Source: Bacillota bacterium (lineage in GTDB: Bacteria > Bacillota > Bacilli > Paenibacillales > Paenibacillaceae). From it: a DNA stretch of 6,470 nt. Made by a program: the position numbers and the translations under genes. The DNA lies in NCBI GenBank assembly GCA_023386495.1, contig JAEWJS010000187.1, positions 1 through 6,470 on the forward strand, given 5' to 3'. This document shows positions 1 to 5,101 of this stretch, piece by piece (position 1 is the stretch's first letter; every line of letters starts with the position of its first letter). The notes under the pieces were generated by a model. It was not told where the DNA came from and did not search any database. It was given only the letters and a program-made list of their open reading frames with translations.

Positions 1-407
1 TTGCGGTCGTCATGGGCGAACCCAACACGAAGACGCGGAATGCCGAAGTCTCGCAATTGTTCGACTACGCGTTCGCGCAATATACGAATCTGCCGATCTT
101 CAAGGAAGGCGACGAGATGGGGAGAATTCCCGTCGCGAAGGGCCAAGTCGCGGAACTGCCCTTGGTTGCGAAGCATCCGTACAGCGTCTTGATGAAGAAA
201 GGCGTGCAGACGGGCGACATTCGCCACGAGCTGCGGCTGAACGGACCGCTGCGGGCGCCGATCAAGCAGGGGGAAGCGATCGGGAAGCTCGTCGTCTACC
301 AGGGCGACAAAGTGTTAACCGAGTTCGACGTCGAGTCGCCGACCGCAGTCGAGCGGGCGGGCTGGTGGACGCTGTTTAAGCGAACCTGCTCGGAATTGTT
401 CGCATAA
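1..407 (+). CDS. dacF: DacF, sporulation D-alanyl-D-alanine carboxypeptidase, C-terminal part (5' truncated by window edge)
   Basis: Only the last ~134 codons are present; the frame is open from base 3 and ends with TAA at 405-407. The first visible residues, AVVMGEPNTKTRN, resemble the end of the penicillin-binding transpeptidase domain of low-molecular-weight PBPs (peptidase S11 family). The rest has the layout of the PBP5-type C-terminal beta domain, with a hydrophobic/aromatic tail (GWWTLFKRTCSELF) of the kind that anchors these enzymes to the membrane as an amphipathic helix. The catalytic SxxK, SxN and KTG motifs lie upstream and cannot be checked. By family knowledge the enzyme trims the terminal D-Ala from peptidoglycan stem peptides, and DacF affects cortex cross-linking in the forespore. 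The symbol rests on position directly upstream of spoIIAA, as in B. subtilis; from sequence alone it could be another PBP5-type paralogue. Confidence 0.88.
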   Translation, partial: AVVMGEPNTKTRNAEVSQLFDYAFAQYTNLPIFKEGDEMGRIPVAKGQVAELPLVAKHPYSVLMKKGVQTGDIRHELRLNGPLRAPIKQGEAIGKLVVYQGDKVLTEFDVESPTAVERAGWWTLFKRTCSELFA

Positions 408-461
408 TTTTGCGCGGCCAGTAGCGTATCTTGTCAGCTTCTAGCATCCTGCTTCTAGTTT

Positions 462-468
462 TGTCGGG
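462..468 (+). promoter_or_regulatory. Possible Spo0A box upstream of spoIIA
   Basis: TGTCGGG matches the Spo0A-box consensus TGTCGAA at 5 of 7 positions and lies just upstream of the predicted sigma-H -35 element. A weaker copy, TGTCAGC (4 of 7), is at 432-438, exactly 30 bp away, about three helical turns. In B. subtilis spoIIA is activated by Spo0A~P at a sigma-H promoter, so the location is right, but the match is imperfect and this is an inference. Confidence 0.35.
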
Positions 469-470
469 AG

Positions 471-500
471 GCAGGAATGGAAGCCGGCGAAGGAGAATCT
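471..500 (+). promoter_or_regulatory. Predicted sigma-H promoter of spoIIAA-spoIIAB-sigF
   Basis: GCAGGAATG at 471-479 fits the sigma-H -35 consensus (RnAGGAwWW) except at the last base, and GGAGAAT at 492-498 fits the -10 consensus (RnnGAAT). They are separated by 12 bp, the usual sigma-H spacing. Transcription should start near 505-508, just before the spoIIAA ribosome binding site. This agrees with the known sigma-H dependence of spoIIA in B. subtilis and implies that the operon has its own early promoter downstream of dacF. Confidence 0.7.
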
Positions 501-532
501 ACTGTTCATCCGAGGAGAGGAGTGAACAGATC

Positions 533-886
533 ATGCGTTTGCAGGTGGAGCTCGAGCATTATCGCAATGTCCTGATCGTCCGCCTATGCGGCGAGCTGGA
601 CCATCATACGGCAGACAGCGTCAGAGCTCAGATGGAAGATGCGATCCTGCGCGGGAACAGCGACCATGTCGTGCTAAGTCTGAAGGATCTTCAATTTATG
701 GACAGCTCCGGCCTGGGCGTCATATTGGGACGGTACAAGCTTCTGAAGTCGCGCGGCGGAAAAATGGTCGTGTCGGGCGTTAATCCGGCGGTCTATCGGC
801 TGTTCGAGTTGTCGGGTCTGTTCAAGATTCTAACGATATACGATTCTGAGCGTTCTGCGCTCACAAGTTTGGAGGTCGTATCATGA
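533..886 (+). CDS. spoIIAA: SpoIIAA, anti-sigma-F factor antagonist (STAS domain)
   Basis: The product is 117 residues, the same length as B. subtilis SpoIIAA, and forms one STAS domain. The signature FMDSSGLGVILGRYK starts at residue 55; its first serine is Ser58, the position phosphorylated in B. subtilis. GELDHHTADSVR (20-31) is another family hallmark. In its unphosphorylated form the protein binds SpoIIAB-ADP/ATP-sigma-F complexes and frees sigma-F in the forespore; SpoIIAB phosphorylates it and SpoIIE dephosphorylates it. The start is ATG 533, preceded by GGAGAGGAG (514-522) about 10 nt away. The frame is open further upstream to a TTG at 431, but that extension crosses the promoter and is not homologous. 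The stop overlaps the spoIIAB start as ATGA, so translation is probably coupled. Confidence 0.97.
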   Translation: MRLQVELEHYRNVLIVRLCGELDHHTADSVRAQMEDAILRGNSDHVVLSLKDLQFMDSSGLGVILGRYKLLKSRGGKMVVSGVNPAVYRLFELSGLFKILTIYDSERSALTSLEVVS

Positions 887-1329
887 ACGGATCGAACCGC
901 ATGACGCTCAGCTTTGCCAGCCGTTCGGAGAATGAAGCATTCGCGCGCATCTCGGTGGCCGCATTCGTCTCCCAGCTCGATCCGACGCTGGATGAGCTGA
1001 ACGACCTGAAGACTGCCGTGTCCGAAGCGGTCACGAACGCGATCATTCACGGCTACAACGGCGACCCCGCAGGCACGGTCACGATCGAGGCCCAGATCGA
1101 GGGCGATACGGTGTCCATCGCGATCCGGGACGAAGGGGACGGCATCGAGGATCTCGAGCTGGCCAGACAGCCGTTATACACATCCAAGCCTGAGCTGGAA
1201 CGTTCGGGCATGGGCTTCACGATCATGGAAAATTTCATGGATCATTTCGAGGTGACCAGCGAGCAGGGGAAAGGGACGCAGATCCTGATGATGAAGCGCA
1301 TTGAATCGAAAAAGGCGCTTTATAATTAG
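883..1329 (+). CDS. spoIIAB: SpoIIAB, anti-sigma-F factor and serine kinase
   Basis: 148 residues (146 in B. subtilis), a GHKL-type ATPase fold. Visible motifs are the N box EAVTNAIIHGY (48-58) with Glu48 and Asn52, the G1 box RDEGDGI (82-88), and the G2 box GMGFTIMENFMD (109-120). Arg22 and Arg107 correspond, with a two-residue offset, to B. subtilis Arg20 and Arg105, involved in sigma-F and SpoIIAA contacts and catalysis. The protein dimer sequesters sigma-F in the predivisional and mother cell and uses ATP to phosphorylate SpoIIAA on Ser58. GGAGGT at 871-876 precedes ATG 883 at normal spacing; the start overlaps the spoIIAA stop by four bases. All key residues are present, so it should be functional. 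Confidence 0.97.
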   Translation: MNGSNRMTLSFASRSENEAFARISVAAFVSQLDPTLDELNDLKTAVSEAVTNAIIHGYNGDPAGTVTIEAQIEGDTVSIAIRDEGDGIEDLELARQPLYTSKPELERSGMGFTIMENFMDHFEVTSEQGKGTQILMMKRIESKKALYN

Positions 1330-1334
1330 CGCGT

Positions 1335-1340
1335 AGGGGT
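1335..1340 (+). promoter_or_regulatory. Ribosome binding site deciding the sigF start
   Basis: AGGGGT lies 8 nt before ATG 1349. It sits against or over the alternative in-frame TTG at 1340, too close to serve that codon, so ATG 1349 is preferred. Confidence 0.6.
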
Positions 1341-1348
1341 TGGACCTC

Positions 1349-2104
1349 ATGGAAGCCGATTTGAAACAGAACACGCAGCCGTTTTTGGATGACGCGGAAG
1401 TGAAGAGGCTGATCGCCTTAAGCCAAGCCGGCGAGTCAAGCGCGCGGGATACGCTCGTCAATTGCAATATCAGGCTCGTATGGTCCGTCGTGCAGCGGTT
1501 CATGAACCGCGGCTATGAGCCGGAGGATTTGTTCCAGATCGGGTGCATCGGCCTGCTCAAGTCCGTCGACAAGTTCGACTTGTCCTACGACGTGAAATTC
1601 TCCACGTATGCCGTGCCGATGATCATCGGGGAGATTCAGCGATTCCTCCGTGACGACGGTACGCTGAAGGTAAGCCGTTCGCTGAAGGAGATGGCGAATA
1701 AAGTACGCAAGACGAAGGATGAGCTGTCCAAGGGACTCGGGCGGCTCCCTACGGTGAGCGAGGTGGCGGAGAAACTCGGCGTGACCGCCGAGGATGTCGT
1801 CTTCGCCCAGGAAGCGAACAAGCCGCCGGCCTCGATTCACGAGACGGTGTTCGAGAACGACGGCGATCCGATTACGTTAATGGACCAGATCGCGGACGAA
1901 TCCGGCGATAAGTGGTTCGACAAGCTCACGCTGAGCGAAGCGATCGAGACGCTGTCGGAACGCGAGCGGCTGATCGTCTACCTGCGGTATTACCGCGACC
2001 AGACGCAGTCCGAGGTGGCCAGCCGGCTGGGCATCTCGCAGGTGCAGGTATCCCGTCTGGAGAAAAAAATATTGCAGACCATCAAGGACCAGATTGCGCA
2101 ATAG
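1349..2104 (+). CDS. sigF: RNA polymerase sigma-F factor (forespore-specific, sigma-70 family group 3)
   Basis: 251 residues from ATG 1349 (B. subtilis SigF is 255). Region 2 is intact: NIRLVWSVVQRFMNRGYEP, then core-binding DLFQIGCIGLLKSVDKFD from residue 60, and the -10 recognition segment FSTYAVPMIIGEIQRFLRDD (84-103). Region 3 follows with KVSRSLKEMANKVRKTKDEL and the strongly SigF-like segment IHETVFENDGDPIT. Region 4.2 carries the helix-turn-helix DQTQSEVASRLGISQVQVSR (217-236). These segments are nearly the same in B. subtilis sigma-F, which separates it from sigma-B and sigma-G. It directs the first forespore transcription programme, including the route to sigma-G. It starts 19 bp after spoIIAB. 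Its last codons and stop form part of a long hairpin. Confidence 0.96.
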   Translation: MEADLKQNTQPFLDDAEVKRLIALSQAGESSARDTLVNCNIRLVWSVVQRFMNRGYEPEDLFQIGCIGLLKSVDKFDLSYDVKFSTYAVPMIIGEIQRFLRDDGTLKVSRSLKEMANKVRKTKDELSKGLGRLPTVSEVAEKLGVTAEDVVFAQEANKPPASIHETVFENDGDPITLMDQIADESGDKWFDKLTLSEAIETLSERERLIVYLRYYRDQTQSEVASRLGISQVQVSRLEKKILQTIKDQIAQ

Positions 2105-2118
2105 CGCAACTGGTCCTT
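2084..2118 (+). terminator. Hairpin spanning the sigF stop codon, probable spoIIA terminator or attenuator
   Basis: The left arm 2084-2099 and right arm 2104-2118 pair perfectly over 15 bp apart from a single bulged A at 2093; the loop is AATA (2100-2103). The TAG stop of sigF begins in the loop. The following bases, GTTGCTGTAAT, are only moderately T-rich, so termination may be partial, or the structure may protect the 3' end of the mRNA. Its place between spoIIA and a sigma-G promoter suits a boundary between two transcription units. Confidence 0.65.
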
Positions 2119-2131
2119 GTTGCTGTAATCG

Positions 2132-2160
2132 GTATGATCTAGAGGAGGCTGTTCATACTA
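2132..2160 (+). promoter_or_regulatory. Predicted sigma-G promoter of the spoVA genes
   Basis: GTATG at 2132-2136 fits the sigma-G -35 consensus GHATR, and CATACTA at 2154-2160 fits the -10 consensus CATnHTA completely. The spacer is 17 bp, within the normal range. The start of transcription would fall near 2166-2168. B. subtilis spoVA is transcribed by sigma-G in the late forespore, so motif and context agree. Sigma-F has similar preferences and might also read it. Confidence 0.7.
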
Positions 2161-2173
2161 AGTGGCATGCAAG

Positions 2174-2198
2174 GGTTACCGAACTCTCCGGTTACCGA
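2174..2198 (+). repeat. Paired GGTTACCGA repeats with hairpin potential in the spoVAA leader
   Basis: GGTTACCGA occurs at 2174-2182 and again at 2190-2198, a 16-bp period. Each copy is itself near-palindromic (GGT-T-ACC). The segments 2174-2181 and 2189-2196 can also pair as an 8-bp stem with one T-T mismatch and a 7-nt loop. The function is unknown: an operator pair, a leader hairpin, or chance. Confidence 0.45.
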
Positions 2199-2199
2199 C

Positions 2200-2217
2200 A
2201 CAATGACAATGACAATG
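2200..2217 (+). repeat. Tandem hexamer (ACAATG)x3 in the spoVAA leader
   Basis: Three perfect copies of ACAATG are followed by a degenerate ACATG that runs into the spoVAA ribosome binding site. The repeat lies between the predicted sigma-G start site and the gene. Copy number could change by slippage and so alter leader length by multiples of six, which keeps the possible leader ORF in frame. Confidence 0.8.
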
Positions 2218-2221
2218 ACAT

Positions 2222-2226
2222 GAGGA
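2222..2226 (+). promoter_or_regulatory. Ribosome binding site deciding the spoVAA start
   Basis: GAGGA is 9 nt upstream of ATG 2236. The earlier in-frame ATG at 2227 directly abuts it and could not be served by it, so the start is placed at 2236. Confidence 0.65.
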
Positions 2227-2235
2227 ATGATTGCG

Positions 2236-2889
2236 ATGCAGGAAGAAAGGCCGACTGTCTTGTATCTCCGGCTTCGCAAGCGGATTGCCATTCGGCCGGG
2301 AGGCACGGTCCGGCTCGGTCAGGCAGCCCGCCTGCTGGGCGAGCCCGCGCTCGAGGAGCGGCTGGCCAGGCTTGAGTTGTTCAAGCATAGGCGCAATGAC
2401 GGCAATCGAGTCGTCATCGATATGCTTCACATCATTAAGGCCATCCATCAGGCTGAGGCTGGGCTTGCAGTGGAATACATCGGCGATCCCCAAGTGCTGG
2501 TCATGGTCGAGGGCAAGCCGGACAAGCCGCGTATTCCTGTGCTGATCTTCGCGTGGCTGCTGCTCTTCTTCGGCTCTGGCCTCGCCATCATGAACTTCCA
2601 CGCGGATGTCAGCATGAGCGAGGTGCACCGCAGAATTACCGAGTTAGTCACAGGCACCAAGCCCGACCACCCGCTCTGGTTCCAAATCCCGTATTCGATC
2701 GGCATCGGTCTCGGCATGATTCTATTCTTCAACCATCTGTTCCGCAAACGGTTGAACGAGGAGCCGAATCCGCTGGAGGTCGAGCTGTATATGTATCAAG
2801 AGAATGTGAATGCCTATGTCATCGCGGACGAGATGCAGAAGCTGAAGGGAGCGGGGACGGAAGCGCAGCGAGGCGATCCGGATGAGTGA
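2236..2889 (+). CDS. spoVAA: SpoVAA, stage V sporulation membrane protein
   Basis: 217 residues from ATG 2236 (B. subtilis SpoVAA is 206). The N-terminal ~98 residues form a soluble domain beginning LYLRLRKRIAIRPG, as in B. subtilis. Two hydrophobic segments follow, ~100-121 (FAWLLLFFGSGLAIMNFHAD) and ~149-170 (QIPYSIGIGLGMILFFNHLF), then the conserved FRKRLNEEPNPLEVELY. The segment after the first membrane span, DVSMSEVHRRI, is also conserved. The protein belongs to the SpoVA complex in the inner spore membrane, needed for DPA uptake in sporulation and release in germination. The C-terminal ~20 residues are charged and probably variable. The stop overlaps spoVAB by 8 bp, implying co-translation. 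Confidence 0.95.
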   Translation: MQEERPTVLYLRLRKRIAIRPGGTVRLGQAARLLGEPALEERLARLELFKHRRNDGNRVVIDMLHIIKAIHQAEAGLAVEYIGDPQVLVMVEGKPDKPRIPVLIFAWLLLFFGSGLAIMNFHADVSMSEVHRRITELVTGTKPDHPLWFQIPYSIGIGLGMILFFNHLFRKRLNEEPNPLEVELYMYQENVNAYVIADEMQKLKGAGTEAQRGDPDE

Positions 2890-3310
2890 TTATACCGCGA
2901 ATCTGCTCGTTGCGCTGCTCGGGCTGTCCGGCGGCATTGCGGTCGGGAGCGGGCTGGTCGCGCTGCTCGTCATCTTGGATCTTATTCCGCGGCTCGCGCA
3001 ATTGGCTAGAGGGTATCGGCAGTCGGCGTGGTTCGAGAGCTCGATCGTTACGGGCTCCGTCTTCTGGACGCTCGCGGACTTCTTCGACTGGGTAGCCGCG
3101 ATCCCTTCGATGCTGCCTAGCATGCTGATCGGTGCCTTCGACGGCATGTTCGTCGGCATGCTCGCAGCCGCGCTGACCGAGGTCGTGAACGTGCTGCCGA
3201 TCATGGCCAAGCGGCTGCGTCTGTCCGGGTTCATGGTCGCGCTCGTCATGGCGATGGTGCTGGGCAAGGTCACGGGATCTTTATTCGACTGGCTGGTGTT
3301 CCAGCAGTAA
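2882..3310 (+). CDS. spoVAB: SpoVAB, stage V sporulation integral membrane protein
   Basis: 142 residues (141 in B. subtilis), almost wholly hydrophobic, with about four membrane segments: ~7-35, ~54-70, ~78-102 and ~115-138. The family-typical segment FVGMLAAALTEVVNVLPIMA (residues ~90-109) and the following GKVTGSLFDW near the end match B. subtilis SpoVAB closely. It is a component of the DPA-transport SpoVA complex. The start ATG 2882 lies inside the end of spoVAA and has only a weak GAGG (2870-2873) upstream, so its translation probably depends on spoVAA. In B. subtilis spoVAC comes next; here it does not, and spoVAF follows after 34 bp. Confidence 0.94.
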   Translation: MSDYTANLLVALLGLSGGIAVGSGLVALLVILDLIPRLAQLARGYRQSAWFESSIVTGSVFWTLADFFDWVAAIPSMLPSMLIGAFDGMFVGMLAAALTEVVNVLPIMAKRLRLSGFMVALVMAMVLGKVTGSLFDWLVFQQ

Positions 3311-3330
3311 TGCGATTGCGCTAAGCATAC

Positions 3331-3337
3331 AAGGAGG
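3331..3337 (+). promoter_or_regulatory. Ribosome binding site deciding the spoVAF start
   Basis: AAGGAGG is a near-perfect Shine-Dalgarno sequence 7 nt from ATG 3345. The in-frame GTG at 3342 is only 4 nt away, and the out-of-frame ATG at 3340 is followed immediately by a stop. Confidence 0.75.
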
Positions 3338-3344
3338 CAATGTG

Positions 3345-4964
3345 ATGAATGACAGGACTGATACGGAGCAATCCCGAGGCGAGCATGTTCCGCCGATTAT
3401 CGGGCCGGATCCGATGGATGCGGCGAAGCAGCGGCGGGAGGACGAGATGTTTGCCCGGTCCAGGCTGCGGTTGGAAGAGGCATCCAAGAAGAAGCTGACG
3501 GAACAGCCCATTCCCAGAGAGATGGAGCAATTCAAGGCGATGCTGGAGGAGCAGGTCGGCCTTGGCGTCAGCTTCGATGTCGTGCTGCGCGAGATGACAT
3601 TCGGCGAGCGCAGGACGGCCATGTTATTCATGAATGGACTGTCGAAGGACACAACGCTGACGGAAGTGTTGAAAAGATTGACGTACCTGCATCCCGACGA
3701 GGTATCCGCGCATGGCCTGCATGCGTTCCTCGATCTGTACGTGCCGGCCGCGCAAGTCGAGAAGGAGACGGACTTCGATAAGATGCTGGATGCCGTCTTG
3801 AGCGGGGGGACCGCGTTATTCGTCGAGCATGAAGGAGCCGCCCTGATCATCGACGCGAAGAGCTTCCCATCCCGCGGCCCTGACGAGCCGTCTCTCGAGC
3901 GGGTCGTCCGCGGAAGCCGGGACGGGTTCGTCGAGACGTTGATGGTGAACGTGTCGCTCGTCCGCAGGAGACTGCGCGACAAAGATCTGCGGTACGAAGT
4001 CATGCAGGTCGGCAGGCGAACGAAGACGGACGTATGCATTGCCTATATCGGCGATATTACGGACATGAAGTTGGTAGAGTCGATTAAGAAAAAAATCGAA
4101 GAGGTGCAGCTGGACGGTCTGCCGATGGCGGATAAGCAGCTTGAAGAGGCGACCGTCAAGCGGGGCTGGAACCCGTATCCGTTGGTTCGTTACACGGAGC
4201 GTCCGGATGTCGTGTCGGCGCAGCTGCTGGAAGGCAACGTGGCGGTGTTCACCGACACGACACCGAGCGTCATGCTGCTGCCGACGACATTCTTCGATCT
4301 GACGCAGCATGCCGAGGAGAACCGGCAGACGCCGCTCATCGGCACTTATCTGCGCTGGGTGCGATACATCGGCATCTTCGCGTCGGTATTCCTGCTGCCG
4401 CTCTGGTTCCTCTTCGTCCTGCAGCCGGAGCTGAAGCCGGCGGCGCTGGCTTTCCTCGGTCCGCAGGATGCGGGACGGATTCCGCTCCTGATGCAGTTCC
4501 TGCTCGTCGAGATCGGCGTGGACCTCATGCGCATGGCAGCCGTACATACGCCGTCTCCGCTGGCGACGGCCATGTCGCTGATCTCCGCGATCTTAATCGG
4601 GGACATCGCCGTGCAGACCGGGTTGTTCATCAATGAGGTCATTCTCTATATGGCCGTGGCCGCCATCGGCATGTTCGCTACGCCGAGCTATGAGTTGGGA
4701 CTCGCGAACCGAATCGTGCGCCTCGTGCTGATCGTCGCCGTCGCCGCTTTTCACGTGAAGGGCTTCATCATTACGAGTACGGCGCTGATCGTGCTGCTCG
4801 CGCTGGAGCGTTCGTTCAATCGTCCTTACCTGTGGCCGTTCATTCCGTTCGACGGACAGGCGCTGCTCACGATCCTGATCCGCAAGCCGGTGCTGATGCA
4901 GCGCACGCGCAATGTGCTGCTCAAGCCGCAGCAGCTGGACAAGATGCCGAATAAGCGGCGTTAA
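3345..4964 (+). CDS. spoVAF: SpoVAF, GerA-family (GerAA-like) spore membrane protein
   Basis: 539 residues. A hydrophilic N-terminal tail (~1-60, rich in Arg, Lys and Glu) precedes the GerA-family soluble domain, which includes the hallmark RGSRDGFVETL (from 189) with VSLVRRRLRDKDLR after it. A membrane domain of about five segments spans ~341-488 (YIGIFASVFLLPLWFLFVL, then SLISAILIGDIAVQTG, VILYMAVAAIGMFA, and VAAFHVKGFIITSTALIVLL). B. subtilis SpoVAF is ~490 residues, so the tail accounts for most of the extra length. The family is homologous to the A subunit of germinant receptors; SpoVAF is not a nutrient receptor, but with the partner FigP (YqhR) it has been reported to amplify germination as an ion channel. 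It could be confused with a GerAA paralogue, but the place between spoVAB and lysA and the lack of following gerB/gerC genes support SpoVAF. No clear terminator follows. Confidence 0.93.
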   Translation: MNDRTDTEQSRGEHVPPIIGPDPMDAAKQRREDEMFARSRLRLEEASKKKLTEQPIPREMEQFKAMLEEQVGLGVSFDVVLREMTFGERRTAMLFMNGLSKDTTLTEVLKRLTYLHPDEVSAHGLHAFLDLYVPAAQVEKETDFDKMLDAVLSGGTALFVEHEGAALIIDAKSFPSRGPDEPSLERVVRGSRDGFVETLMVNVSLVRRRLRDKDLRYEVMQVGRRTKTDVCIAYIGDITDMKLVESIKKKIEEVQLDGLPMADKQLEEATVKRGWNPYPLVRYTERPDVVSAQLLEGNVAVFTDTTPSVMLLPTTFFDLTQHAEENRQTPLIGTYLRWVRYIGIFASVFLLPLWFLFVLQPELKPAALAFLGPQDAGRIPLLMQFLLVEIGVDLMRMAAVHTPSPLATAMSLISAILIGDIAVQTGLFINEVILYMAVAAIGMFATPSYELGLANRIVRLVLIVAVAAFHVKGFIITSTALIVLLALERSFNRPYLWPFIPFDGQALLTILIRKPVLMQRTRNVLLKPQQLDKMPNKRR

Positions 4965-5101
4965 GCGTTCGGCCGGGCAGCAGCGGAAAACACAAACGAT
5001 GATGTAAAAAATCCATTTCTCCTCGCAGGCAAATACGCTATACTGGTACAAATGATGCAACGCCATTTGGACTTAAAGAAGAAAGCAGAGGGGAAATACT
5101 C
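4965..5101 (+). promoter_or_regulatory. spoVAF-lysA spacer with a possible sigma-A promoter
   Basis: TATACT at 5039-5044 is a good sigma-A -10 hexamer. The best -35 at normal spacing is TTCTCC (5017-5022, 16 bp), a poor match, so strength is uncertain. The 137-bp spacer is too short for a complete lysine riboswitch plus expression platform and I see no such fold. No terminator for spoVAF is evident, so read-through into lysA is possible. Confidence 0.4.

Larger units (their letters stand above)
2167..2223 (+). other. Possible 18-codon leader ORF before spoVAA
   Basis: ATG 2167 opens a frame coding MQGLPNSPVTDTMTMTMT and ending in TGA 2221-2223, which is also the first part of the TGAGGA ribosome binding site of spoVAA. 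A strong SD-like AGAGGAGG lies at 2141-2148, but 18 nt upstream, and inside the predicted promoter spacer. If transcription starts near 2167 the ORF would be leaderless. No homology is recognised; it may be chance. Confidence 0.2.

Noticed and set aside
431..532. N-terminal extension of SpoIIAA from TTG 431
   Set aside because: It would run through the sigma-H promoter and the SD; starting at ATG 533 gives exactly the B. subtilis length and puts the phosphorylated serine at residue 58.
3320..3331. CATACAA near 3325 as a sigma-G -10 for spoVAF
   Set aside because: It departs from CATnHTA at the conserved T, and no GHATR lies at 17-18 bp upstream; spoVAF is better explained as the last gene of the spoVAA operon.
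3281..4039. Minus-strand open frame of 252 codons opposite spoVAF
   Set aside because: It lies antisense to conserved spoVAF codons, its product is Ser/Arg-rich and low in complexity, and such long antisense frames are expected in GC-rich genes with biased third positions.
3816..4547. Minus-strand open frame of 243 codons opposite spoVAF
   Set aside because: Composition dominated by Arg, Glu, Gln and His from reversed spoVAF codons, with no recognisable domain and no reason to prefer it over the sense gene.
4965..5101. Lysine riboswitch upstream of lysA
   Set aside because: The spacer is only 137 bp and does not show the multi-helix L-box layout or a terminator/antiterminator pair.
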